Shown here piece after piece: positions 22,269 through 34,149 of a stretch of 64,000 nt of DNA. Positions within the stretch are counted from its first letter, which is position 1. Each line of letters opens with the position of its first letter. Source of the DNA: Excoecaria cochinchinensis (lineage: Eukaryota; Streptophyta; Magnoliopsida; Malpighiales; Euphorbiaceae); contig CANTUQ010000038.1 in the NCBI GenBank assembly GCA_947683425.1, positions 62,001-126,000 on the forward strand. Reading direction: 5' to 3'. Made by a program: the position numbers and the translations under genes. Under the pieces are notes generated by a model, which saw only the letters and a program-made list of their open reading frames with translations, searched no databases and had not been told where the DNA came from.

Positions 22269-24891
22269 TGTCACATCCCGTTTGCCCCCTAGTAGTATGA
22301 ACCATGTTTGTGCATGTGTATTGTGTGAGTTTTGACATGTATTAAGGATATTTTGGTAGAAATATATATTTTAAGAGTTTTGTTAGCATGTGGGTGCATG
22401 TGTGGTGTTAGGGTGTGAATTAGTTGGGTTGCACTTGGGTATATTTACTCATATGTTTGTAGAGTGTGATTTTGGGGCTGTGTTTGTGTGTGATTGCTCA
22501 TACCATGGTAGGGTGTGTTTTAGTAGGGTGTTCTTTATGTGTCCATGATGTATGTTTATAGTGTGTGAGTGGTTGATTTCCACCACTATAGAGATGCTAT
22601 GTGTCTAGGGTTTGGGTAAGGGTAAGTAAAAGGAGGAAAAGAAAATAGGAAAATCAGATTTTCCTATCCCTTTTCCCCGTTCCTCTCCTCCCTCTACTGC
22701 TCTTCTTCCTCTTCTTCACTCTTTAGTTGCCCTAGCTTGGCTTCAAGCTCTTGGTTGTGGGAATTAATCTCACCTTGCATTTAATTAGTAAGTTTTCTGC
22801 ATGTTTCTTCTTCTTCCTCCTCTTCTTCATATTTCTTTTTCATATTTTCTGGGTTTAGATCTCAGTTAGAGTTTTATGTTTATATGTTTTTGTGATTTGA
22901 TGTTTAGTTGAGCCTCCTCGTGAGCCAAAGGGAAAAGAGAACGTTGAATCTAGTGGATCTAAGCATTAGGAGCAAAGGATTTCAAGGTTTGGGAAATTTC
23001 CTATTTTTGTATATAAATATGTTCATGTATGTGTTTTTAGTGATTTCTAGAAATTGGGTTATGATATGCTCTTGATATGGCATGTATGTTATGGGTTCTT
23101 ATTTGGGTAAAGTAATTCTGCATTAGCATGGGATTATTGTAGTGATTATGAGGATTGATGTGGTTTTGCTGCAAATTTATGGGTATTGATAATTTTGGGG
23201 ATTGTGAGTTTGAATTGATGTTTGGTGTGAAATTACTTGATGATAAATGTTATATTGTGGGTATTGATGGTGTTAGGTGGCTGGATTTGAGGTAAGAGGC
23301 CATTGGATGTGAATTGTGTGTTTGTGTGTGAGTTTTGGGAGAGGGAGAAATCTGCAGAATTTTGTAGATTTTAGAAATCAAGACTCTGTCGCGATCGCGA
23401 TACTGTCGCTAGCGCAACAGAGACCGGTGATCTTGGGATGTGCTGTCGCGAGCTCTCGATAGCAAAAGCTGTTGGGTGCTCTCTGTCGCGATCGCGACAG
23501 AGCGCAATGATGGCTTGTGCCGTCGCGAGCACGCGATCTATCGCGAGCCTGCGATAGCGATGTTTAGACTCTCTATCGCAATCGAGACAGAGTCGTGAGT
23601 GCTACAGAGTTGCGAGCACGACAGAGTCGGGCTTCTTCCCTCTCCGCGATCGCGAAGCCCGTCGCGTGCGCGCAGCGAAGAGACTATGGTCTCTGTCGCG
23701 AGCGCGATAACCTTGTTATGCTGAATGAGTATTCCCTTGGTGTGTGTGTGGTTTTGAACTCCAGTTTTTTTTTTTGGTGACTATAAGCCTTATATCTGTT
23801 AATCTATGAATTATACGAATGCGAATCCATGATATGAATATGCCTATATGCATGTAAATATGTATATTTATGATTTTGGAATGAATTGAATGGATTATGC
23901 ATAACCTGCTAGAGTTAGTTTGGTGGATAGTTAGGCATGCCTAATAGAGTCTTATAGCTGCAACCTCAGTTCAGTTTGGACCCCGATTAGGTCCCCGTTT
24001 GGTTCCTCACGAACCCTTTAATGTGTTTGGATCTTGTTTAAGATCCCTTAATAAAATGTTTAGTGTATGATAAAAGTAAAATGGTTTGCGATTCATACCC
24101 GTAAGGTACTATCAGAATCGGCTCGTACCCGTAAAGTACTGTCTGTTCACTCGTTATCCACTACCTTTGAGTCAACAGGTGCCTTATGTGAAATTGTGTG
24201 ACAGGATGATAAGTATGTGATATATGGATGAGTGGCATGATCGATTTGTGAATCAGTTCCTGATGTAATTATGATAACAGGTATCTGAATATTATGAGTG
24301 TGATGCAGGATGTATTTGCTCGGCTTTATATGCTGCATGTTCCTAATTATGCTTAATATGTATATCTGCTTATTCCATCTGTGCGTGTGCTTTATGCTCG
24401 ACGACCATTGTGAGTGGCCGTCTCTTTCATGTGTGTTTTTCCTACTAAGCGTTTATCGCTTAGCACGGTGTGTTTACCCGTGCAGGTGCGAAAGGAGCTT
24501 TGTTTTGGGAGAGTCATCGCAGTCATGGCAACACAGTAGAGTTTAGTGTAGGACTTGATCTTTTGTAGTCTTAGATGATTCTTTTTATATAGAACTCTCT
24601 TATGTTAGTTTTGTAATAGTTTCCGCTTCTGTATATGTATATTTTGGTTATGTAATTAGCTTTTGTACCTTTGGGTTGATCAAGCAGTAATGTAATGTTT
24701 TCCATTATATTAATGCATGATCAGCTTCTTTCATGAATGATTTTGTAAAGTTTTAAATTACCCTGTTTTCGGTATGTATGTTTATGTATAAATGTATGTA
24801 TATCCTGTTTCTGCGTGGTGGCACCTTTACCCATACGACATCTCACTCCTTATTGGATGGGATCGCCTACGTATGAGTAGGGGGTGTTACA
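22269..24891 (+). mobile_element. Left LTR of the Tekay chromovirus
   Basis: This 2623-bp LTR begins TGTCACATCCCG and ends GGGGGTGTTACA. It is flanked on the left by CTCTT, which recurs after the right LTR. Several short frames inside are shared with the right LTR only because LTRs are copies; none resembles a protein. In the first 105 or so aligned bases I count about eight differences from the right LTR, nearly all transitions. Confidence 0.95.
23384..23712 (+). repeat. CG-rich palindromic array in the left Tekay LTR
   Basis: The array is dense in TCGCGA and GCGATCGC. It includes the 22-bp perfect palindrome at 23481-23502 (core TCTGTCGCGATCGCGACAGA) and several decayed relatives. It stands out from the AT-rich LTR around it. 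The right LTR has the equivalent at 30736-31037. Confidence 0.9.
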
Positions 24892-24896
24892 AGTTG

Positions 24897-24908
24897 TGGT
24901 ATCAGAGC
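24897..24908 (+). other. Tekay primer-binding site
   Basis: TGGTATCAGAGC, five bases after the LTR end, is complementary to the 3' end of initiator-methionine tRNA and is the usual plant chromovirus primer site. Confidence 0.9.
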
Positions 24909-25009
24909 CCGTTTTAGGCATTTCTGGGAGTTGTTCATGTAATACTATGTTTGGGTGCGTATATGTTTAGGGTTGTGTTGGCTAATGCGGTTTTTCCTTG
25001 TTTGCTTAG

Positions 25010-26260
25010 ATGGCTTCTAATTCTGCTAGTGGATTACTTGCGTAGTCTGCTGAAAGTGTGAACCCTCAAACTAGGGATCCTTTTATTACTGTGTCGGCTC
25101 AACCTACTAGGGTACTAGTAGGTTGAGCCCGAGGCCGCTGCCATGCCTTTTGAAGCCATGTTCAGCCTGTCTCAGGACATAGCGAGGGTCTTAGAGAGAG
25201 TGGTTGCCCCCAGGCCTCCCATGGAGAACTTAAGAAAAGCTGGGGCCAAAGACTATTATGGAACAGGGTTGGATAAATCAGAGGTAGCAGAGAGGTGGCT
25301 AGATAAGGTGAAGAGGGCTTTGAGAGAAGTTAGGTGTCCTCCGGATCTGCAAGCAGAATGTACTGTGGCCTTACTTCAAGGGTCGGCGTTTGAATGGTGG
25401 GAGCTGGTGTGCAGACAACCTCAGATGCCCGATCCGGTTACATGGGAATTCTTTATTGAGGAATTCACGAAGAAGTACGTAACTCAGACTTATAAAGATG
25501 CGAGATGGGCACAGTTTCTGAGTTTGAAGCAAAGGGCTATGTCGATTTCGGATTATGAGAAAGAGTTTAATCGGTTGTCCCGATATGCTCCGTAAGGGGT
25601 CATGACAGATGATTTTTGATGCAAGCATTTTGAAGCTGGGTTGAATTAGTCCTTAAGAGTAGCTTTGATCTCCTTGATGAGCACGCCAGGGGTGAGCTAC
25701 TATCAGATTGCAGATGCTGCCATGAGGGCTGAAAGGTCAGAGTCGGTGCTGAGAGAGAGAGCTCAGAGGAGGAATCAGTCTCGGGGTGATTCTTCTTCTT
25801 TATCTTCTGGTAAGAGAGCAAGGGATCCGCAAGATCAGTCATCATCTGGTACAGCCATAAGGGGTAGAAGACAGGGTTCGACAGCTGAATCTGGTTCTGG
25901 CAGGGGTGGTAGATCTGAGGCTATACCTATTTGTTCGCACTGCAGTAAGGCTCACCGGGGTGAGTGTAGGTGGCTCACTGGTAGGTGTTTTAGATGTGGG
26001 AGCACTGAGCACCGTCTGGCTAATTGTCCACGGTTGAGTGAGGATTCAGGTCCACCGAGAGAGGCTAGCAGAGTTGGATCAAATGCTACGCAGGCTGCCC
26101 GTGGTAGGGACCGAGGTAGAGGTCGAGGCGGTCAACCTAGAGATGGAGCTGTTTCGGAGACAGTTGAGCATCCTCCACCTGTCGCAGCCAGAGCTTATGC
26201 TGTGAGAGCTAGAGAGGAGCAGGATGCCCCTAATGTGATTGCTGGTAAGTTTCTACTCCA
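25010..26260 (+). pseudogene. Tekay gag, broken
   Basis: ATG at 25010 (MASNSASGLLA) meets a stop within 12 codons. The main capsid segment is open at 25143-25595 (EVAERWLDKVKRALREV, EFFIEEFTKKYVTQTY), ends at TAA, and resumes after further stops at 25665. A zinc knuckle CFRCGSTEHRLANC (C-x2-C-x4-H-x4-C) lies at about 25986-26027, after an Arg/Ser-rich linker. A perfect inverted repeat (25096-25129) interrupts the N-terminal region. Gag would package element RNA; this copy cannot make a full-length product. Confidence 0.88.
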
Positions 26261-29200
26261 TGACATTGAATTGTATGCTCTAATAGACCCTGGTTCCACA
26301 CACTCATATTTGTGCACAGAAAAGATTATCGATAAGTTGCATATGGTAGATCAGTTAGACTATGAGATATGTGTGACCAATCCATTAGGGTATAGTGTCA
26401 ATGTGATTAGAGTTTATAGGAGTTGTCTCCTGTTGGTTGAGGGAGTTGAGTTTCCCGCGGACTTGATAGAGTTGCCTTTCAAAGAGTTTGATATGATTTT
26501 GGGTATGGACTGGTTGGGTAAGCATCGGGCTGTGGTTGATTGCCATAGGAAGACCTTTGTGCTTCGGGATAGGAACAGATTTCCAGTGTTTGTAAGAAGG
26601 TTGGGTGCTAGTTCTGTTAATAATGTGATCTCAGCGATGCAAGCCAAGAGATTTATTAGGAAAGGTTGTGAGGCTTTCCTAGCTGTGATTTTGGATTCCA
26701 AGAGGGATCAAGTTAGGATTGAGGATATCTCTGTTGTGCGGGAGTTTAGTGATGTTTTCCCGAGTGATTTGCCTGGGTTGCCTCAGGAGAGAGAAGTTGA
26801 GTTAGCCATAGAGATTATGCCGGGTACCACACCTATATCGAAAGCACCTTATCGGATGGCTCCTGTAGAGTTGAGAGAACTTAAAACTCAACTACAAGAG
26901 CTATTGGATAAGGGGTTTATTCGACCCAGCATATCTCCTTGGGGAGCTCCGGTTTTGTTTGTTAAGAAAAAAGGATGGATCCTTGAGGATGTGTATCGAC
27001 TATAGGCAAATCAATAAGGTCACAGTGAAGAACAAGTATCCGCTGCCTAGAGTCGAGGATTTGTTTGATCAGCTTCGGGGTGCAGGTGTGTTCTCCAAGA
27101 TAGATCTTCGGTAGGGGTATTATCAGCTTTGGGTTCAGGATAAGGATGTGGTTAAGACTGCATTCGGACTCGGTATAGCCACTATGAGTTCCTTGTCATG
27201 TCGTTTGGTTTGACTAATGCTCCAGCGGCATTCATGGATTTGATGGACAGAGTGTTTAGGCCATACTTAGACCGGTTTGTGGTGGTGTTTATAGACGATA
27301 TCATGGTGTATTCCAAGGATGAGAATGAGCACGAGGAGCATCTTTGGTTAGTTTTACAAGTTTTGAGAGATCATCGGTTGTTTGCTAAGCTTAGCAAGTG
27401 TGATTTTTGGCTTCAGGAAATGTCATTTTTGGGCCATATAGTTTCAGCTAAGGGTATCCAAGTGGATCCAGCCAAGAGTGAGGCGATAGTGGATTGTAAG
27501 GCGCCTAGGAATGTTCAGGAAGTGCGGAGTTTCCTTGATTTGGCGGGTTATTACCATCGGTTTGTTAAAGGTTTCTCAATGATTGCCGCTCTAATGACTA
27601 GGTTGTTGAGGAAAGGAGTTAGGTTTGAGTGGTCAGACAGATGTCATACTTGTTTTGAGCAGTTGAAGAAGTTGTTAGTTGAAGCTCCTATACTGACTCA
27701 ACCCATCTCGGGTAAGGAGTTTGTTATGTATAATGATGCTTCAGGTGTTGGCCTTGGATGTGTTCTGATGCAAGAAGGTAAGGTGGTAGCATATGCTTCC
27801 CGACAGTTGAAAATGCATGAAAGGAACTATCCGACGCATGATCTAGAGTTGGCGGCCGTGATCTTTACTTTGAAGATTTGGCGCCATTATCTGTATGGGG
27901 AGAGATGTAGGATATTTACGAATCACAAGAGTTTAAAGTACCTCCTCACGCAGAAGGAGTTAAATATGAGATAGCGTCGTTGGCTCTAGTTGTTTAAGGA
28001 TTATGATTGCATTGTGGATTACCATCTGGGTAAGGCCAATGTAGTCGCGGATGCTTTGAGTCGGAAGTCGGTTTCTGCTTTGTTTCTGAGGCGGTTTAGA
28101 TGGAGGTTTGGTTCAGATGGAGCTTTGATGGCTCAGTTGAGAGTGAAGCCTACCTTGAGACAGAGGATAGTTGATGCTCAGAGGGTTGATGAAAGGCTTC
28201 AGCGAATTGTGCAAGAAGTTAGTTTGGGCAAGCAGTCAGAGTTCTCAGTTCAAGATAGGATTCTTTTGTTTAGAAACCGTTTGTGTGTACCGAGGAATGA
28301 GGAGTTAAGAAGACAGCTTTTGAAAGAGGTGCATAGTACAGTTTTCACCATGCATCCCGGGGGTAAAAAGATGTATCGGGATATGAAACAGTTCTATTGG
28401 TGGTCCGGTATGAAGAGAGACATAGTGAATTTTGTGTCCAAGTGCCTGACATGTCAGCAGGTAAAGGCTGAGCACCAAGTTCCTTCGGGATTACTCACGC
28501 CTTTATCCGTCCCCAAATGGAAATGGGATGACATCGCCGTGAATTTTGTTTTCGGGTTGCCCTTGACTCAAAAGAAGCATGACTCAGTATGGATGATAGT
28601 GGATCGGCTCATAAATTCAGCTCACTTTTTACCAGTGAGAGTGGATTATTCAATGGAAATATTGGTCAGTATCTATGTGGATGAGATAGTTTGATTGCAT
28701 GGAGTGCCATTGTCCATAGTTTCAGATCGGGACCTAAGGTTCACTTCCAAGTTTTGGAAAGTGTTGCAAAGAGCTTTGGGACTAAGTTGAACTTCAGTAC
28801 AGCATTCCATCCTCAGACGGATGGTCAGTCCGAACGAGTTATACAGATTTTAGAGGATATGCTGAGGGCTTGTGCCTTGGATTTTTCGGGTAGTTGGGAT
28901 CAATATGTATCGCTTATGGAGTTTACCTACAATAACAGTTATCAGTCGAGTATTGGTATAGCAACGTATGAGGCTTTGTATGGTCGGCAATGTAGGACTC
29001 CGATTTGTTGGACCGAGCTATCCGAGTGAACAGTGATTGGGCCAGAATTGGTTAGGGATACAGAGGAAAAGATCAGAGTTTTGCAGCGAAATTTGAAAGC
29101 AGCTAAGGATCGACAAAAGTCTTATGCCAATCTGAAGAGAAAAGATGTGCGGTTTGAAGTTAGGGACAAAGTCTTTCTTAAAGTGTCGCCTTGGAGAAAG

Positions 29201-29560
29201 GTGCTTCGGTTTGGAAAGAAGGGGAAGCTTAGCCCTCGCTTCATTGGTTCGTATGAGGTTTTGGCCAGAGTTGGTCCGGTGGCCTATAGATTAGCTTTGC
29301 CAATAGAGTTATCGAAGTTGCATGACGTGTTTCATGTTTTGATGCTTCGTCAGTACCGGTCGGATCCATTGCACGTCCTGTCAGTGCAAGATGTGCAAGT
29401 TCAGCCTGATTTCTCTCATGATGAAGAACCGAGAGCTATTCTAGCCCGGGAAGTGAGACAGCTGAGAAGCAAATAGATTCCTTTGGTAAAAGTGTTATGG
29501 AGTCATCACGGGGTTGAGGAAGCAACTTGGGAGCCAGAAGAGTCAATGAGAATTCAATAC
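26261..29560 (+). pseudogene. Tekay pol: protease, RT, RNase H, integrase, chromodomain
   Basis: Protease has DPGSTHSYLC near 26290. RT begins at about 26740; the frame shifts near 26975, after VLFVKKK. RT continues with VVFIDDIMVYS, so the catalytic aspartate pair is intact. RNase H has DASGVGLGCVLMQ. TAG at 27972-27974 precedes the tether to integrase (HHCC finger ending CLTCQQVK, then WDDIAVNFVFGLP, TAFHPQTDGQSERV). More stops follow near 28692, 29029 and 29474. A C-terminal chromodomain-like segment (VEEATWEPEESMRIQYPHLF) at about 29508-29567 identifies a chromovirus; the long LTRs and this domain order fit the Tekay/Del clade. Such chromodomains are thought to guide integration to heterochromatin. 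The element is not autonomous. Confidence 0.92.
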
Positions 29561-29607
29561 CCGCACTTGTTCAGATCAGGCAAGAATTTCGAGGACGAAA
29601 TTCTTGT

Positions 29608-29621
29608 TAGTAGGGGAGAGT
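29608..29621 (+). other. Tekay polypurine tract
   Basis: AGTAGGGGAGAG directly precedes the right LTR start at 29622, the position of the plus-strand primer. Confidence 0.8.
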
Positions 29622-32215
29622 TGTCACACCCCGTTTGCCCCCTAATAGTATGAGCCATGTTTGTGCATGTGCATTGTGTGAGTTTTGACATGTATTAAGG
29701 GCATTTTGGGTAGAAATGTATATTTTAAGAGTTTTGTTAGCATGTGGGTGCATGTGTGGTGTTAGGGTGTGAATTAGTTGGGTTGCACTTGGGTGTGTTT
29801 ACTCATATGTTTGTAGAGTGTGATTTTGGGGCTGTGTTTGTGTGTGGTTGCTCATACCATGGTAGGGTGTGTTTTAGTAGGGTGTTCTTTATGTGTTTAT
29901 GATGTATGTTTGTAGTGTGTGAGTGGTTGATTTCCACCACTAGAGAGATGCCATGTGTCTAGGGTTTGGGTAAGGGTAAGTAAAAAGAGGAAAGGAAAAT
30001 AGGAAAATCAGATTTTCCTATCCCTTTTCCCCGTTCCTCTCCTCCCTCTACTGCTCTTCTTCCTCTTCTTCACTCTTTAGTTACCCTAGCTTGGATTCAA
30101 GCTATTGGTTGTGGGAATTGATCTCACCTTGCATTTAATTAGTAAGTTTTCTGCATTTTCCATCTTCTTCTTCCTCTTCTTCATCTTTCTTTTTCATATT
30201 TTCTAGGTTTAGATCTCAGTTAGAGTTTTGTGTTTATGTGTTTTTATGATTTGATGTTTAGTTTAGCCTCCTCGTGAGCCAAAGGGCAAAGAGAAGGTTG
30301 AATCTAGTGGATCTAAGCATTGGGAGCAAAAGATTTCAAGGTTTGGGAAATTTCTTGTTTTTGTATGTAAATATATTCATGTATGTGTTCTTGGTGATTT
30401 CTGGAAATTGGGTTGTGATATGCTCTTGATATGGCATGTATGTTATGGATTCTTGTTTGGGTAAAGTAATTTTGCATGAGCATGGGATTATTGTAGTGAT
30501 TGTGAGGATTGATGTGGTTTTGCTGCAAATTTATGGGTATTGATAATTTTGGGGATTGTGAGTTTGAATTGATGTTTGGTGTGAAATTACTTGATGATAA
30601 ATGTTATATTGTGGGTATTGATGGTGTTGGGTGGCTGGATTTGAGGTAAGAGGCCATTGGATGTGAATTGTGTGTTTGTGTGTGAGTTTTAAGAGAGGGA
30701 GAAATCAGCAAAATTCTGCAGATTTTAGAAATCACGACTCTGTCGCGATCGCGACACTATCGTTAGTACGACAGAGACCGGTGATCTTGGGTTGTGCTGT
30801 CACGAGCTCGCGATAGCAAAAGCTGTTGGGTGCTCTCTGTCGCGATCGCGACAGAGCGCAATGATGGCTTATGCCGTCGCGAGCACGCGATTTATCGCGA
30901 GCCCGCGATTTATCGCGAGCCCGCGATAGCGATGTTTAGACTCTCTGTCGCGATCGCGACAGAGTCAGGCTTCTTCCCCTCCCCACGATCGCGAAGCCCG
31001 TTGCGCGCGCATGGTCTCTGTCGCGAGCGCGACAGCCTTGTTATGCTGAATGAGTTTTCCCTTGGTGTGTGTGTGGTTTTGAACTCCATTTTTTTTTTTG
31101 GTGACTATATGCCTTATATCTGTTAACCTATGAATTATACGATTGCGAATCCATGATATGAATATGCCTATATGCATGTAAATATGTATATATTTGATTT
31201 TGGAATGAATTGAATGGATTATGCATAACCTGCTAGAGTCAGTTTGGTGGATAGTTAGGCATGCCTAATAGAGTCTTATAGCTGCAGCCCCAGTTCAGTT
31301 TGGACCCCGATCAGGTCCCCGTTTGGTTCCTCGCGAACCCTTCAATGTGTTTGGATCTTGTTTAAGATCCCTTAATAAAATGTTTTGTGTATGATAAAAG
31401 TAAAATGGTTTGCGATTCGTACCCGTAAGGTACTGTCAAAATCGGCTCGTACCCGTAAAGTACTGTCTGTTCACTCGTTATCCACTACTTTTGAGTCAGC
31501 AGGTGCCTTATGTGAAATTGTGTGATAAGATGATAAGTATGTGATATATGGATGAGTGGCATGATCGATTTGTGAATCAGTTTCTGATGTAATTATGATA
31601 ACAGGTATCCGAATATTATGAGTGTGATGCAGGATGTATTTGCTCGGCTTTATATGCTGCATGTTCCTAATTATGCTTAATATGTATTTCTGCTTATGCC
31701 ATTTGTGCGTGTGCTTTATACTCGACGACCATTGTGAGTGGCCGTCTATTTCATGTGTGTTTTCCCCACTAAGCGTTTATCGATTATCACGGTGTGTTTA
31801 CCCGTGCAGGTGCGGAAGGAGCTTTGTTTTGGGAGAGTCGCCGTAGTCAAGTCAACACAGCAGAGTTTAGTGTAGGACTTGATCTTCTGTAGTCTTAGAT
31901 GATTCTTTTTGTATAGAACTCTCTTATGTTAGTTTTGTAATAGTTTTCGCTTCTGTATATGTATATTTTGGTTATGTAATTAGCTTTTGTACCTTTGGGT
32001 TGATCAACCAGTAATGTAATATTTTCCGTTATATTAATGCATGATCAGCTTCTTTCATGAATTGTTTTGTAAAGTTTTAAATTACCCTATTTTCGGTGTG
32101 TGTGTTTATGTATGAATGTATGTATATGCTATTTCTGCGTGGTGGTACCTTTACCCATACGGCATCTTACTCCTTATCGGATGAGATCGCCTACGTATGA
32201 GCAGGGGGTGTTACA
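29622..32215 (+). mobile_element. Right LTR of the Tekay chromovirus
   Basis: This 2594-bp LTR begins TGTCACACCCCG and ends GGGGGTGTTACA, with CTCTT at 32216-32220 as target duplication. The CG-rich array lies at 30736-31037 and holds two perfect 22-bp palindromes (30835-30856 and 30943-30964). It differs from the left LTR by extra or missing repeat units within that array. Confidence 0.95.
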
Positions 32216-32300
32216 CTCTTGGCTCTTGGGCCTTGGGCCTTGCCAGTCCACTGGGCCAACTAGATGAGCCTTGGTGCAAATGATATTTGCTGGGTTATCG
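32216..32300 (-). mobile_element. 5' LTR of the reverse Tat/gypsy element, outer part
   Basis: This completes the LTR broken by the Tekay insertion. The outer end reads CGATAACCCAGC on the minus strand, so the canonical TG terminus is CG. No target duplication of the Tat element could be matched with its left side. Confidence 0.85.
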
Positions 32301-34140
32301 AATGCAAAATGCAGCACTCGAGCATACTCCGAACGCATTCTCATAGTCAAAGGTGCGCACAGTTACAACTACATACATATATATAAAGCAAGTTTTCTTC
32401 ACCGGCACCATTCATTTAAATTGTTTCTATTTCAGGCTTGTACATAATTCACGGTGATTCTCGAATGGTTAGATATTCATAAGACTATAGTTGCAACTGC
32501 AATTCATAGTTTAGGTAGTTTTGTTTTGTTCTTTTAAGAAACAGCGTCTTGGTAGTAAGAAGCTGAAGATGATGGTAGCTTTAGCAAAATTGTAAATAGT
32601 ATCACGCAGTTAGTGGTTCTGATCTTTTTGAAAATAGTATAAATTATTTCAAATTCTCTGTAGATTTTAGAAATTCTTCTCAAGTAGCCTACTTTTTCTC
32701 TAATATGGGGTATATTTGTTGCAGTGGAAATTCCATGGCTCGGCCTTTAATCACTATTTCTGCATCATCGTTTCAAATATGTTTCATTTCCAATATATAA
32801 TTTTCAACCACTTACATTTTGTACTATCCTCATAAATGGAAAATTGGGGTTTGTTTACTTTTAGAAAATAATGCCTGTTTCCTATACAAAGTTTCTACAG
32901 AAAATAGAAAATAAGACATTATGTTCACGTGATATAATTTTTTTAAATTGTAAATAGAAAATAATTTTTTTAATTTTTTAAAATATAAAATGATTTAGAG
33001 AGCTATTTTTATATGTTCTCTAAAATTTTCATTTTTTATATTTTTCAATAGAAAACACGGTATTTTTTGTGGGAACGACGTCAAAATCCCGTTCTTCAAA
33101 TCCCATCTCATGCTTTGTCTATTTTTTTTCTTCTTAATCAGTTTCAGTTTTACTCAATCTCTACTCTACTCAGCTGACTTTCTCAAATTTTTTTAGGATC
33201 TAATCAAAATATGATTTCTTTAATCATCAGGAGAATCAAAACTTGCTTTGATTTATAGATTTTTTTCTTAGTTTCATTCTTATTTGATTCTCCTGATTTA
33301 TCTTCAATCGAAAATAGACTTTGAAATAATTTGTTTAATTTGGTTCCTGATTGTCTGTATTTGAACTGATTTTTTGATATTTTGGAGATGAATTCGATAG
33401 CTATAGAAGATATTCATAGAGAAACATATAGGTTTGTTTACCCTTCTTTCTCTTCTTTCTTTTTCTCACCGCATTCGATAGAATGTGATTTATTCTTGTG
33501 CTTGTGTTCGTTTTATAGCATGCAAGGCCAGAGGCTCTGACCTTAGAGTTCATTTGAAGTTATTGCTTTAGATATTTTCTGATGTAGAGTTACTTCAAGT
33601 ATTATTGTGTTTACTATGAATTTGGATTTCGTTTGGTTTGCATAGATTGGATTTGTGAGGTTTCTTGGTTTGATTTGTAAACCTGATATATCACATGAGG
33701 TTTTGATATCTTGTTCTAAATTCTGCACATGAACCAGGGGGAAAACCAGTAGCTGCTCCACATGTTGCTGCATCTTAACTGACTAAATAAGTAGAATTGA
33801 TATATTTGCCCTTAATTATGTTATTAAAGCCAACACTCTTTCATTCTCTATATTTTGCTTTCTTTAACTTTTTATTTTTAATTTAAATATGGAATTCGTT
33901 GGCGGCATTCTTATTTTTGCTCTTGTTATCATTAGCAAATAATGGTTTTGATTTTACATGAAATTGAACAAAGGTTCCGTCATCTGTAATTAAACCAACT
34001 AGGCTAGCGAATGGGGCTACATAAAATGTTTGATTGCATTTCTCAATATATTTCTTGTTATTTTTTTAATTCCCAAATATGTCTTTAAAATATTTTTTTT
34101 ATTTTTTGTACTTCATATAATGAAAATTTTGTTATATATA
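32301..34140. other. Unassigned region with decayed repeat character
   Basis: No supported gene. From about 32850, AAAATAGAAAATAAG-type phrases occur, similar to sequence at 39330-39440 beyond the hAT element. This could mark the ends of an outer element enclosing 32850-39440, but no clean terminal repeat or target duplication is visible. A short frame MNSIAIEDIHRETYR near 33389 ends at a GT and could be a decayed first exon. Confidence 0.35.
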
Positions 34141-34149
34141 GATAATTAG

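Noticed and set aside
23384..23712. Repeated CG-rich units resembling a CRISPR array
   Set aside because: Eukaryotic LTR context, irregular spacing, self-complementary units and no spacer structure.
24310..24546. Reading frame conserved in both Tekay LTRs (also 31634-31846)
   Set aside because: Conservation follows from LTR identity; composition is Cys/Leu-rich with no domain, and the 3' ends differ.
8985..32300. The whole Tat region as one simple nested insertion
   Set aside because: The outer flanks do not match, copy A does not resume after 32300, and the middle LTR is truncated.
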